Shown here in pieces: positions 1-9,829 of a DNA stretch of 64,000 nucleotides. Where the stretch lies: positions 62,001 to 126,000 of the forward strand of contig JADJEK010000012.1 of the NCBI GenBank assembly GCA_016709145.1, in the 5' to 3' direction. The notes below the pieces were generated by a model that saw only the letters and a list, made by a program, of their open reading frames with translations, did no database searches and was not told where the DNA came from. Numbering within the stretch: position 1 is the first letter of the stretch; each line of letters begins with the position of its first letter. The translations under genes and the position numbers were made by a program. This DNA comes from Planctomycetota bacterium. GTDB taxonomy: Bacteria > Planctomycetota > B15-G4 > JADJEK01.

Positions 1-2
1 CC

Positions 3-1697
3 GTCGTCCTCCACTTCGCGACGGAGCCACTCGTCCTCGACTTCCAGCTCGCCGGCGGTGGGTCGATCCGCGGACGCGTCGTCGATCGCGAGAGCGGCGT
101 TCCGATTCCGGGCGCGGAAGTGAAGCTCGCGGATCTCGATTCGGGCGGCACGCTGATGGGCGCGCTCTCGGAGCCCCTCGCGACCGACGCGGCTGGGGCG
201 TTTCGCATCGACCACATCGACACGGACGTCGAGTCCGTCGTCGTCGCGTCGCACCACGGATTCACGACCGAGATCGCGCGGTTCATCGCCGCCGTCGACG
301 AAACCCAGATTCCCGACATCCTGCTGTCCAAGGCCAGTGGCCTCACCATCGAAGTCCTCGATCGTGAGGGGCGGCCAGCGACGGGATTCGAATCGCTCGT
401 CCAAAGCAAGACCGTCACGTTCTCGCGCACGCGCAGCACCGAGGACGCGAGCCTGACCTTCGACGACTTGCCGCCGGACACGTACGAAGTGAAGGTCAGC
501 GTCCCCGATGCGATCTCCGGCGTCGAGCGCCAAGTGCTCGCTCGAACCGTCACGCTCGAGGCCGGCAGCACGACTCCACTGCGATTCGAACTTGCCGTCG
601 GCGCGACGCTTCGCGGACAGGTCAAGGGATCGACGGCCAAGCGCTATCACCGCACGGTTGAGATCGTGTCGACGACGCCCGACCTCGAGCTCGTGAGGGC
701 GTGCAAGCTGGCGGAAGACGGGTACTTCGTCCTCGCCGGACATCCGCCGGGCCGCCACACGATCACCGTGCTGTCGAACCATCCGAGCATGCGCTGTGGT
801 CGTGGCATCGTTGTCGACGTTCCGGAATCGGGTGACGTCGTCGTCGATCTCCAAGCGCCGGACAGTGGCTTCGCTGGCTTGGTGCGAGATCAAAGCGGCT
901 CAGTGCTGTTCGACGCCCGCATCGACCTGTTCAACGTCGACCGATTCCCGACGGTCCCTTCGACGTCGAAGTACCGACGCACGCAGTTCGCGACGCCGGC
1001 GATGGAAGACGGGTGGGTCAGGTTCCTCGCGCCGCTCGCGGGGACCTACGTCGCACTCGCCACGGCGCCGGGTCACGGCCATGAGATCTTCAACTTCACG
1101 ATCGCCGACGACACGACCGTCGTCGAGCACGCGTTCACGTTGGGGCCCGAGGCGACTGCTGAAGTCCGCGTGACGGACCTCGAAGGCACCTCGATCGACG
1201 TCGACGATGCGATGCTGCGAGCGTCGGCCGACACGCTGAACGGCTTCGCGCTGAATCCGCGCGCGGACGCTCCGCCGCAGAGGATCGTGTTCCGCGGGCT
1301 CACGACCGGGGTGTACACGTGCCACGTCGAAGCCCGCGCGTTCTGGCCGGGCTCGGTCACGTTCCAGGCCGAGGCCGGCAAGACGGTTTCGGCCACGTTG
1401 GGCTTGCGCAGGAGAGGCACTCTCCGCGTCCAAGTCAGTGATCGCGACGGCCTGCCGATGAGGGGCACGCCCGCCTCGGCGATCGACCTCACGACGCAGA
1501 CCGATGTTTCGGATTGGCTCGGGAAGTTCGGATTCACGACGTCGACCGACACGATGAGCACGGCGCCCGACGGAGTCCTCGAACTCCGCGAATTGCCCGA
1601 GGGTCGCTACCGCGTGACCCTCGGCGCCGAGTCGGTCGAAGTCGACGTGGTCGGTGGTGAGGTCGTCACCATCGACGTCGTCGACCCCACGGGCTGA
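3..1697 (+). CDS. Carboxypeptidase-regulatory-like surface protein, 5' truncated by window edge
   Basis: The reading frame is open to the left edge of the window, so the start lies upstream. The GTG at 120 is only an internal Val. The visible part holds several beta-sandwich units of the CarboxypepD_reg type: the first reads SIRGRVVDRESGVPIPGAEV just inside the edge, and each unit ends in a G-x-Y/F turn such as LPEGRYRVTLG. There are no catalytic motifs and no membrane segment in this portion. The C-terminal ~500 residues align by eye with the C-terminal half of the next gene (RACKLAEDG against RTCRIADDG; TQTDVSDWLGKFG against TGTDVSTWIGSMG), so the two are tandem paralogues. It probably acts outside the cytoplasm as an adhesive or structural module; this is inference from the fold family. 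Confidence 0.8.
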   Translation, partial: VVLHFATEPLVLDFQLAGGGSIRGRVVDRESGVPIPGAEVKLADLDSGGTLMGALSEPLATDAAGAFRIDHIDTDVESVVVASHHGFTTEIARFIAAVDETQIPDILLSKASGLTIEVLDREGRPATGFESLVQSKTVTFSRTRSTEDASLTFDDLPPDTYEVKVSVPDAISGVERQVLARTVTLEAGSTTPLRFELAVGATLRGQVKGSTAKRYHRTVEIVSTTPDLELVRACKLAEDGYFVLAGHPPGRHTITVLSNHPSMRCGRGIVVDVPESGDVVVDLQAPDSGFAGLVRDQSGSVLFDARIDLFNVDRFPTVPSTSKYRRTQFATPAMEDGWVRFLAPLAGTYVALATAPGHGHEIFNFTIADDTTVVEHAFTLGPEATAEVRVTDLEGTSIDVDDAMLRASADTLNGFALNPRADAPPQRIVFRGLTTGVYTCHVEARAFWPGSVTFQAEAGKTVSATLGLRRRGTLRVQVSDRDGLPMRGTPASAIDLTTQTDVSDWLGKFGFTTSTDTMSTAPDGVLELRELPEGRYRVTLGAESVEVDVVGGEVVTIDVVDPTG

Positions 1698-1833
1698 GGG
1701 GAATCGCCGATCGTCAGCGGGCCGTCATGTCGCTTGCGGTGCTTGGGTGAATCGCACGATGAACGTGCGTTTTGTTCTCGCCCGCTCGCCATAGTCGCCC
1801 AGCGAAGGCTCTGTCCGACTCGGAGGCGACGCG

Positions 1834-4800
1834 TTGCAACCCCACAGAGCAGTTCGTCTCGGTCCGATCGTCTTGTTCCTCGCGGTCTCGATCGGCTGCG
1901 CGTTCTGGTTCATCGTTCTTCGCGATGGGCCGCAGCGCAGCGAGATCGACTCCGCCGCGCCGCACTCGACTCCGGCCGCGAGTTACGCCGCGCAGCATCC
2001 TTCGGAGCGAGCGCATTCCACCCCCACCCCCCAACGCACCCCAACCGCCCCCGTCACGCTCGCCCTCCACAGCACCGAACCGCTCCGTGCCTTCACGGTC
2101 GACGCCATCCCCGTGCTCGGCGCGCGCTTGCTCGCCGACGAGCGATGGACGCAGCGCTTCGACGGTGACGCGGCGCGCACGGCCGACGGCGCGGCTCGCG
2201 TCGACGTGAGCCCTTCCCGCCTTCCCGCGTGGATCATCGTGCGTGGCGACAACGGCTGGCTCGGAGCGGGACTCGCCACCACGGACGGAGCCCTCACCAT
2301 CGACATGCGCGCCGGCGAGCGCGTCGCCGGTCGCGTCGAGACCACGGTCGGCGACGGCATCGACCGCGCGCGCGTGCTGATCGAGGCCGCGGAGCCCGAC
2401 TCGGCGCTCGCCGCACTGCTCGCGATCGAGGGCGTCTCGGCGGAGACCCGCGCGGATGGATCGTTCGAAGGTCGCGGTCTGTTGCCTGGGCGAGCGCACG
2501 TCATCGCGCGCGCCGCGGGCTTCGCCGAGGACAGGGCCGACGTCGAACTGCCGGCGACATCCGCGGTCACGCTGGTGCTACGCCCCGGCGCGACGCTGTC
2601 CGGCCTCGTCATCGATGCAGCCACCAAGGCGCCGATCGCGGGCGCCTCGATCACCGTCTCCCTGCGCGCGGCTGCGACCGTGTCGCTCGATGCACTCGCG
2701 CACGCGACCACGGCCGACGATGGGAGCTTCGGCCCGCTGGCCGTCCCCGTCCGGCCCCACCGCACCACCGTGGTCGCGAAAGCCGACGGCTTCGCGCCAT
2801 GCACGGCGATCGTCGACCCCGCAGCGCCCGGCGAAGGCATCCAGCTCACGCTCGAACTGCCGCGCCCCGCGAGCGCCACCGGCACGACGAAGGACGAGAA
2901 CGGCAACCCTCTCGCCGACGTTCGCATCGAGCTGTTCGACAAACGGACGCTCGGTCCGCTCGGCACGTGGTTCTCCGACGCGGACGGCGACCTCGTCGTC
3001 GATGGGCTCGACGCGTCGAGGAACCTCACGGCGCAACTCTCGAAGCCAGGGTTCGAGTCCGTGGGCTACACCTGGAACGACCCGACGCACTTCCCCGCCG
3101 AGTTCGTCGTCCCCACCGCGGGCGTCGTGCGCGGCCGCGTCACGAACGACCGCGGCGAGCCCGTCGCCGCGCGCCTCGTGCTGATCGAGGACAACCCGAT
3201 CATCGGCCGCGGAGCGAGTCTCGAAGCGCACTCCGACGCCACGACCGGCGCGTACGTGTTCTCCGGCGTGCGGCGCTACCGCCATCTCCTGGACGTGTTC
3301 GCGCCCGGCTACGCGCCCGCGCGCGTATTCCCGTTGCTGACCGTTCCTGGCGAACAGACGCACGACGTCGTGCTCGAAGCCGGCGCGCGCATCGACGGCA
3401 CCGTCACCGACGCGGCGACTGCGGCGCCGATCGCCGGCGCGGCCGTGCGGCTCGCCGACGTCGACTCCGGCGGCTCCTTCGTCAAGGCGCTGGAGACAAG
3501 CACGACGACGAACGCGGACGGCTGGTTCGTGCTCGAACCCGTGCCGACGACGCGCCCGATCCAACTCGTGGTGTCGGCGCCGTCGTACGCGAGCGCGGTC
3601 GTCGACGCTGCCCCACAGGACGGCGCAGCGTCCGTCGCGGTCGCGCTCGAGCCCGCCGCGAGTCTCGACGTGCGCATCCGCGACACCGGCGGCCGCTTCG
3701 TGCGCGCGTTCGACCTGACGCTGGCCGCGTCCGCCGGCGGCTGGTCGACGCAGCGCGCCGCCAGCGGCGAGCGCGTGCTGTTCGACGACCTCCGTCCCGG
3801 CACGTACGACCTCGCCGTGCGTATCCCCGAGCGCATCGCCGGCATGACGCGCCAGTTCACGTTCGATGTCGTGTCGCTCGCAGCCGGCGAGTCGCGCGCG
3901 ATCGTCATCGACCTCGGCGCCGGAGCGACCGTGCGCGGACAGCTCCACGGCGCCGGCGTGCAGCGGTTCTTTGAATCGATCGAGGTCGTCTCGCTCGATG
4001 CGAACCGCACACCCGTGCGCACGTGCCGCATCGCCGACGACGGCACGTTCGCGCTCGTCGCGCATCCCGCCGGCACGTTCCAATTCCTCGTGACGTCGAC
4101 CAACGCGTGCGTCCAGAGCGGCCGCAGCGTCACCGTCGACGTACCGGCGACCGGCGAGTTCGTGCTCGACCTCGACGCGCCGACGTGCGGGCTGTTCGCG
4201 TGGGCCATCGACGCCAGCGACGAAGTGCGCATGGACGCTTCCGTCGAGTTGGCGTTCGTCGAGCGCTCGCCGAACGCACCGAGCCACGCCAAGTACGCGC
4301 GCACGCAGACCGCGACGGCGGCCGTCGACGACGGCGCGATGTCGTTCTTCGCAACGCTGCCGGGCCGCTACCTCGCGTTGGCGCGCGCGCCCGGCTGTGG
4401 CTTCGCGACGTTCGCGTTCGAGATCGTCGACGACACCACGTGGATCGAGCACGAGTTCGTGCTGGGCCCCGAGGGCTTCGTGCGCGCGCGTGTGCTCGAC
4501 GTGGAGGGCGCACTCGTGCAGAACGCCAGCACGCGCCTCTTCCTCCCGGACGACCCGACCGGACACCTGCCGCGCAAGGCCGACGCTCGCGCACTGCCGA
4601 CGACGCACGCGTTCGACGGCCTCGCGCCCGGGACGTACCGGTTGGGCGCGCGCGCCCAGGGGTTCTTCGAAACCTCGATCTCCTGCGACGTCCGCGCGAA
4701 CGAGACCACGAGCATCGATCTCGTGATGCGCCGCCTCTGCGACCTCCGCATCACGGTGCTCGGAGCGAACGACGCGCCGCTGTCCGGCATCGCGCTGACC

Positions 4801-5013
4801 GTGATCGACCAGACCACGGGAACCGACGTCTCGACCTGGATCGGCTCGATGGGGGTGAAGGCGACCCCCGCCTCGATGACGACGGGCGAGGACGGCACGC
4901 TCACGCTCACGGGCTTGCCCGAAGGCTCGATGCGCATCGTGCTCGGGGACGCGTTCACGCAGACGGTCGTGCGCGCGGGTCAGCCGAACGCTCTCGTCGT
5001 GCGCGCGCCGTGA
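1834..5013 (+). CDS. Membrane-anchored protein with repeated carboxypeptidase-regulatory-like domains
   Basis: 1059 residues. The start is a TTG at 1834, chosen because a GGAGG ribosome-binding site lies 7 nt upstream (1822-1826) and it places a single hydrophobic anchor (LGPIVLFLAVSIGCAFWFIVL, residues ~10-30) at the N terminus. The rest is extracytoplasmic: a Ser/Pro/Thr-rich linker to about residue 80, then roughly eight to ten beta-sandwich units of the carboxypeptidase regulatory family, recognisable from recurring patterns such as GRVTNDRGEPVAARLVL and IDGTVTDAATAAPIAGAAV. No enzyme motif is visible. It lies 136 nt downstream of its paralogue and converges on the sigma-factor fusion gene, whose C-terminal half has the same domain type. 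Function unknown; surface display or a scaffold is inferred. Confidence 0.85.
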   Translation: MQPHRAVRLGPIVLFLAVSIGCAFWFIVLRDGPQRSEIDSAAPHSTPAASYAAQHPSERAHSTPTPQRTPTAPVTLALHSTEPLRAFTVDAIPVLGARLLADERWTQRFDGDAARTADGAARVDVSPSRLPAWIIVRGDNGWLGAGLATTDGALTIDMRAGERVAGRVETTVGDGIDRARVLIEAAEPDSALAALLAIEGVSAETRADGSFEGRGLLPGRAHVIARAAGFAEDRADVELPATSAVTLVLRPGATLSGLVIDAATKAPIAGASITVSLRAAATVSLDALAHATTADDGSFGPLAVPVRPHRTTVVAKADGFAPCTAIVDPAAPGEGIQLTLELPRPASATGTTKDENGNPLADVRIELFDKRTLGPLGTWFSDADGDLVVDGLDASRNLTAQLSKPGFESVGYTWNDPTHFPAEFVVPTAGVVRGRVTNDRGEPVAARLVLIEDNPIIGRGASLEAHSDATTGAYVFSGVRRYRHLLDVFAPGYAPARVFPLLTVPGEQTHDVVLEAGARIDGTVTDAATAAPIAGAAVRLADVDSGGSFVKALETSTTTNADGWFVLEPVPTTRPIQLVVSAPSYASAVVDAAPQDGAASVAVALEPAASLDVRIRDTGGRFVRAFDLTLAASAGGWSTQRAASGERVLFDDLRPGTYDLAVRIPERIAGMTRQFTFDVVSLAAGESRAIVIDLGAGATVRGQLHGAGVQRFFESIEVVSLDANRTPVRTCRIADDGTFALVAHPAGTFQFLVTSTNACVQSGRSVTVDVPATGEFVLDLDAPTCGLFAWAIDASDEVRMDASVELAFVERSPNAPSHAKYARTQTATAAVDDGAMSFFATLPGRYLALARAPGCGFATFAFEIVDDTTWIEHEFVLGPEGFVRARVLDVEGALVQNASTRLFLPDDPTGHLPRKADARALPTTHAFDGLAPGTYRLGARAQGFFETSISCDVRANETTSIDLVMRRLCDLRITVLGANDAPLSGIALTVIDQTTGTDVSTWIGSMGVKATPASMTTGEDGTLTLTGLPEGSMRIVLGDAFTQTVVRAGQPNALVVRAP

Positions 5014-5049
5014 ACGCGTGACGCACAGGAGCGTCGCACGCTCACACGA

Positions 5050-8000
5050 TCAGCGCAGCACGGCGCGCGTCGTCTCACCCGCGCGCACCTCGATGCCGCG
5101 GCACTCCAGCACGGGCTCGGCCGAGGCGTCGTCCTCGCCGCGGAACAGCAGGACGCGCCACGTGCCGGGCTCGATCGCGTCGACGCGCACACTGCCGCCC
5201 TTCGCGGTCGGGTCGATCACGAATCCGCTCGGCTGGAATCCGCGCCCCGGCTCGGTCTCGGATTCGATCCACATGCGCCAGACGAATGCGGCGTCGAGCG
5301 TGATCGCGTAGTCGATCGTCAACACGCCGAGCGCGGGCACGACGAGCGTGGCATGCGGGATCGCGGGATCGTGCACGAGTTCCTTCGTCGCCCCACCGAT
5401 CGTCGCGCGGATGCGTACCGTTTCGTCAGCGAGCCCGCGCAGTTCGTAGACGCCGGTCTCGACTTCCTCGCCCCACATGAATCCGCCGAGCGTCTCGTAC
5501 CCCGCCGCGTCCGGCACGGCGTCGACCTCGAGCCCGGACAACGCGACGCCTCGGACGTCGACGACGCGGACGCGCACGAGGTGCTCGTCGGCGACGACGA
5601 AGATCCGTTCCTCCCCGTGCTCGGGCACGGCGACGTCTCGCACCAACGTCGAGCCGAAGCCCGGCCGCACGATCCACAGCGCGCCCTGCGTGAGCCATGT
5701 CGGCGGCAACGCGAATCGCCCCGACGCGTCGGTCTCGGCGCGCACGTCGGCCGAGCGCCGAGTGCCGACGTCGGCCACACGCGGCCCGAACACGATCAGC
5801 GCGCCTGCGACCGCAGCGCCACGCCGATCGACCACGCGACCGCGCAGCAGGTGCGGCGAGCGCGTGAGCTCGAAGGTCACGCGCTCTTCGACTCCGGGTC
5901 GCAGCGTCACCCTCCGCTCACCGAGCACACCCACGAACGGGTCGTCGACGACGATGTGCAACGCCAGGTCTGGGCGGATGCGGCGCACGACGACCTCGCC
6001 CTCGTCCGCCGTCATCACGATCGCTTCGCCGTGCGACTCGCTCGAGCTCGCGTCGACGAGCAGGGCCGAGTCGAAGGCGCGATCGAGTCCGTCGAGCCTC
6101 GCCACTCCGACGCCGTCGCCGGCAGTCCACAGCGGCTCGTCCGCCGTGATGCGGATCGTCACGTCCGGCAGCGGCTCGCCGAGGGCGTCGGTCACGACGA
6201 CGCACAGGGCGGTCGCGGCCTGCAGCACGACGTCCTGCCGCGCCCCGGCGGCCGGCGGTTGCGCGAGTTCCGCGAGGTCGAAGCCGACCGCGGCGACATG
6301 CAGCGTCGACGTGACGTCGGCCACGAGCGCGTCGATCATGCCGTCGGTTCCGCTCGGAGCTCCGATCGGCGCGCGACCGAGCCCCGCATAGAGCCGCGCT
6401 CCGACGATCGGGCGGCGCGCGTCATTGACGACGCGCAGTTGCACCGTGCGCGCGGGCTCGAGTCGCACGTCGCCGAGCTCGCGCCCGCGGTCGAGGTCGC
6501 CCGCGAGTTCGAGCGCAACGTGACCTCGGGTCGCGTGCTCGGCCAGCAGCGAAGCGTTGCGGATCCCCGTGATGGGCCGACCGTCGTCGTGTCCCAACCA
6601 AATCGCGAACGCGCCGGACTCGTCGCAAACCACGCGCATGCCGGACTCACCAGGGTGGTCGGATGCGAACCGCAGCGAGACCTCGGCATTCGCCACGCCG
6701 ACGCCGCGCTCATCGACGACGCGGCCCCGCAGTGCGGCGGACTGAGTCAGGCTCACCGTGATTCCGTCGGCGGGCGCCTCGACCTCGAACGTGCGCATCG
6801 GACCCGGCACGTCGATGCGGTAGCGATGCGGCTCCGCGACGATGAAGCGAAGGCTGAGGCCGAGCGGCAACCCGTCGATCGCGAAAGTCCCGTCGGTGCG
6901 GGACAAGACGAACAACTCGGATTGGTACGGGCCGCTCACGTCGATCGCGTCGCGCACGTTTTGCGTGACACCGTCGGGATACGGCATCGGCGTACCGAAC
7001 ATGACGAGGAACGGGATGGGCTCGGTCGCGATGCGGCCGTCGACGTAGACGCGTCCGCGCACCGATGCGCCGCGCGGTAGCGCGAGCTCGACACGACGAC
7101 CGGGCGCGAAGTCGCCGACCAGATGCGTGACCAGCACGTCCTCCGCGACGACGAACACGTCAGCGCTGCCGGTGATCGCATCGAACGCGACCACTCCGCT
7201 CTCGTCATCGGTGCCGCGACCGACGATCTCTCGCTGTGCTGCGTGACCACCACGCGCACGTTGCGCAGCAGCGCACCGTTCGGACGAACGGAGGAGCAGC
7301 TCGGAGCGGTCCGCGGCGGGCGTCGCGTCGAGCGCAGCGGTTCGCGTCGGGGATCGCGGCTGCTCGTCGCTCGATTGCGACGCATCGCGCGCCGGATCGC
7401 GTGCGTCCGTGCGCGCGATGCTCGCGAGCTCGCCGACGCGCGTCGCGTCGCGAGACGCGTCGTCACGGGGCAGCGCGATCCAAACGCCGAGGCTCATCAA
7501 TGAGATTGCGACGGCCGCGGCAGCCCACCCGAACGCTTTGGATCCCATGACGGTCGCTCCTACTCCCGCGGCGAGCGCGGCGGATGCGGCAGTGGAACTG
7601 AAGGCCGTGGGGATCGCGGCGACGGCCCACGCGGCGCGATCGCCGCCGTGGCGCTGGTCGAGCCGTTCGCGCAATCGGGCGAGCGCGCGCCGCAAGCGCG
7701 TTTCGATCGTGGCCACGGGTTCGCCGAGGCGCTCCGCGATCGCGCGGGGCTTCTCGTCGCGGAAGAACCGCAGGAACACGATCGTGCGCGCCGGTTCCTC
7801 GAGGCGCAGCAGTTCGTCGACGACGGCTTGGTGCACGCTCAGGTGCGCGACGAGGTCCGCGGTCGAAGGCAGCGCTTCGCGTGGCGCGACGATGCGCTCG
7901 CGCGCACTGCGACGCGCCTCCGCGGTGCGGATGTTCGCGAGGACGTTCGACACGACCTTCGCGAGGAACGCCTTCAGTCCGGGCCCGCCGCGCGGCGGTG

Positions 8001-8142
8001 CGCGCAGCACCTGCAGCATGGCCTGTTGGGCGACGTCGTCCGCGACGTTGGGGTCGAACGTCAGCCGCGCCGCCAACCGCACGAGGGCGTCATGGCACGC
8101 GAGCAGAGCGCTCTCGTCGAGGGGATCGCGCGGGTTGGACAT
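5050..8142 (-). CDS. ECF-type sigma factor fused through a membrane segment to carboxypeptidase-regulatory-like domains
   Basis: 1030 residues. Residues ~15-75 resemble sigma-70 region 2 (DDVAQQAMLQVL) and ~105-163 region 4 (EPARTIVFLRFFRDEKPRAI followed by a helix-turn-helix), so the N terminus should bind core RNA polymerase and a -35 element. A hydrophobic stretch at ~203-224 (AFGWAAAAVAISLMSLGVWI) then leads into about 800 residues of extracytoplasmic beta-sandwich units (for example LRGRVVDERGVGVANAEVSL). There is no separate anti-sigma gene next to it. Long C-terminal extensions on ECF sigma factors are known in Planctomycetes. Membrane tethering with release or conformational signalling is inference. 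Residues ~286-304 read like out-of-frame sequence (see finding). TGAGG near the start is a weak ribosome-binding site. Confidence 0.85.
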   Translation of the reverse strand: MSNPRDPLDESALLACHDALVRLAARLTFDPNVADDVAQQAMLQVLRAPPRGGPGLKAFLAKVVSNVLANIRTAEARRSARERIVAPREALPSTADLVAHLSVHQAVVDELLRLEEPARTIVFLRFFRDEKPRAIAERLGEPVATIETRLRRALARLRERLDQRHGGDRAAWAVAAIPTAFSSTAASAALAAGVGATVMGSKAFGWAAAAVAISLMSLGVWIALPRDDASRDATRVGELASIARTDARDPARDASQSSDEQPRSPTRTAALDATPAADRSELLLRSSERCAAAQRARGGHAAQREIVGRGTDDESGVVAFDAITGSADVFVVAEDVLVTHLVGDFAPGRRVELALPRGASVRGRVYVDGRIATEPIPFLVMFGTPMPYPDGVTQNVRDAIDVSGPYQSELFVLSRTDGTFAIDGLPLGLSLRFIVAEPHRYRIDVPGPMRTFEVEAPADGITVSLTQSAALRGRVVDERGVGVANAEVSLRFASDHPGESGMRVVCDESGAFAIWLGHDDGRPITGIRNASLLAEHATRGHVALELAGDLDRGRELGDVRLEPARTVQLRVVNDARRPIVGARLYAGLGRAPIGAPSGTDGMIDALVADVTSTLHVAAVGFDLAELAQPPAAGARQDVVLQAATALCVVVTDALGEPLPDVTIRITADEPLWTAGDGVGVARLDGLDRAFDSALLVDASSSESHGEAIVMTADEGEVVVRRIRPDLALHIVVDDPFVGVLGERRVTLRPGVEERVTFELTRSPHLLRGRVVDRRGAAVAGALIVFGPRVADVGTRRSADVRAETDASGRFALPPTWLTQGALWIVRPGFGSTLVRDVAVPEHGEERIFVVADEHLVRVRVVDVRGVALSGLEVDAVPDAAGYETLGGFMWGEEVETGVYELRGLADETVRIRATIGGATKELVHDPAIPHATLVVPALGVLTIDYAITLDAAFVWRMWIESETEPGRGFQPSGFVIDPTAKGGSVRVDAIEPGTWRVLLFRGEDDASAEPVLECRGIEVRAGETTRAVLR

Positions 8143-8430
8143 CGTGGCCTCAGGATGTTCTCACCACGCCGGACGTGTGCGGTCTTCGCGGATCCATCAG
8201 ATTTCTTCGAGCGGTGCGCGCGCGATCGCACGGCGCATCGTGCACTTCGGCCTTCGGAACCCGTCGAATTCACGCAGTGGATCTCGTGGCAGGATCTGAA
8301 CTTGTGCGCACGTGATCGAGAGTTCTCCGCGATGGCACAACCTGCGCGGTCACTCGCACGTCCCTTCCGCGTGTTCCGCGCGACGGCAGGCTGCTTCGCT
8401 TCGATGCGCCGCCGTCGCTGGGAGACGAAC

Positions 8431-8907
8431 ATGCGTACTGCGATGCGTGTGATGCGGTGGATGTGCGCGGCCGTGGTTTTGGCTCCGCTGGCGTTCGCGG
8501 GCTCGGACCCGTGCGTGCCCGAGGACGGATCGATCGACGTCAATTTCCCGAACCCCGATATCAGTGGCTACGGCGCGGGGGCGCATCTCGAAGGCACGGC
8601 GACCGCGATGGAAGCGGACCCCGGTTCGGACGACGAGATCGGAGAGGTGGATTGTTCGGGAGGGTCCGCTTCGGTGACCGTCACGAACGACGGCGACAAC
8701 CTCTCCGCCGGCGGAGAAGTGGGTGACGGCGCGTCCGGGGCCGACTGCTTCGAGGTCTACGTCGAATGGACTGTCGTCTACTACGTCACCGAGACGTACA
8801 CCTCCGACTTCTCATTCGGGCCGTTCAGCTTCGGCAAGTCCTCGTCGACGATCGAGAAGAAGCGCGCGACGATTCGCAGCGAGATCAAGGACGTCTGTCC
8901 ATGCTGA
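8431..8907 (+). CDS. Small secreted protein, unknown function
   Basis: 158 residues. The ATG at 8431 follows GGGAGA at 8420-8425 and begins a clear signal peptide (MRTAMRVMRWMCAAVVLAPLAFA, cleavage expected near Ala-Gly). The mature part is acidic and rich in Gly, Ser and Asp, with several Cys including a terminal CPC. It resembles no family I recognise. The frame is open far upstream but the earlier part has no coding character. The stop codon overlaps the next gene, whose ATG is at 8901, so the two are translationally coupled and probably work together at the cell surface. Confidence 0.7.
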   Translation: MRTAMRVMRWMCAAVVLAPLAFAGSDPCVPEDGSIDVNFPNPDISGYGAGAHLEGTATAMEADPGSDDEIGEVDCSGGSASVTVTNDGDNLSAGGEVGDGASGADCFEVYVEWTVVYYVTETYTSDFSFGPFSFGKSSSTIEKKRATIRSEIKDVCPC

Positions 8908-9815
8908 AGCGACTCGGGGCCATCGCTTTCGTCGGCGTCGTCGCCTGGTTGATCCTGTCCTGGAGTTGGCCGTCGCTCACGTCGGGTGATCCGACCTTCG
9001 ACGCACTGCAGGACCGACTTTCCGAGGCACCTCCGATGGTCGCGGAAGCAACACCCCGCGTCGAGGTCGAGGCGCCGGCGGCGGGAACGCCGCCGGACGC
9101 CTCGGTCTGGCCACCGCCGATCTTGCCGTTGTTGTCGCGACCGGGTGAGCCCACGGGGCGACTCATGGGCTTCGTGTTCGATCCTCGCGGCTTGCCGGTT
9201 GCGCGGTTCACGCTCGAGTTCCGGCATCCGCGGCGAAATGGTGCCACGGCGACGACGAACGCCGACGGTCTCTACCAGCTGACTTGCGCCGCCGACACGT
9301 GGACCGTGATCGGTCGGCCATCGTCACGACAGGGACATGCGTACGGCGGTACGTCGTTCGGAGAAGTCGATGTCGTCGCCGACCGCACGACGACGTTCAA
9401 CGTGCATCTTGCCGGCGACGCCAAGCTCATCGGGAATGCACATCTCGACACCGATGCCGAACGCGACCATGTCGTCAACGTTCGGCTTTTGGATGCGCGG
9501 ACGCTGCGTGTCGTGGGCGTGTGCGAAACGACCGGTGACGACCCGCTCGCACGCGAGGATCCCGAAGATCGTCCGCCTCTCGCCGATCGTCCAGCCGCGA
9601 AGCGCCCGGGCTACTTCGCGTTCCACGGCCTCGCGCACGGGCGCTACATCCTGTCGATCCGTCCAGCGTGGCAGGTCCCGCCCGAGGCCGAGCCTTACTT
9701 CACGTACCAGGAACGGCCGATCGATCTAAATGGAGACCTCGAGCTACCCACGATGGCGTTTCAGCCCGAGGACTTCGGGCGCCGGCGTCGCGTGGTGGAC
9801 GAGTCGTCGAAGTGA
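8901..9815 (+). CDS. Membrane-anchored carboxypeptidase-regulatory-like protein
   Basis: 304 residues. The start ATG at 8901 lies inside the end of the preceding gene (7-nt overlap). An N-terminal anchor or uncleaved signal (AIAFVGVVAWLILSW, residues ~7-21) is followed by a Pro/Ala-rich linker and one carboxypeptidase-regulatory-like unit (residues ~92-175: GFVFDPRGLPVARFTLEF, then TTNADGLYQL). A second, less clear beta-rich region contains FHGLAHGRYILSIRP. No catalytic residues are seen. It is one more member of the extracytoplasmic beta-sandwich family that dominates this end of the window; its role is not known. Confidence 0.72.
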   Translation: MLKRLGAIAFVGVVAWLILSWSWPSLTSGDPTFDALQDRLSEAPPMVAEATPRVEVEAPAAGTPPDASVWPPPILPLLSRPGEPTGRLMGFVFDPRGLPVARFTLEFRHPRRNGATATTNADGLYQLTCAADTWTVIGRPSSRQGHAYGGTSFGEVDVVADRTTTFNVHLAGDAKLIGNAHLDTDAERDHVVNVRLLDARTLRVVGVCETTGDDPLAREDPEDRPPLADRPAAKRPGYFAFHGLAHGRYILSIRPAWQVPPEAEPYFTYQERPIDLNGDLELPTMAFQPEDFGRRRRVVDESSK

Positions 9816-9829
9816 ACGTCACTCCCCTC

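Noticed and set aside
2578..4608. A 676-codon minus-strand frame inside the surface-protein gene
   Set aside because: Composition is shadow-like and the plus-strand frame has a ribosome-binding site, a membrane anchor and repeated domains.
7648..8430. Upstream extension of the small secreted protein to 419 residues
   Set aside because: The extra part overlaps the sigma gene on the other strand and lacks coding character; the ATG at 8431 has a ribosome-binding site and starts a signal peptide.
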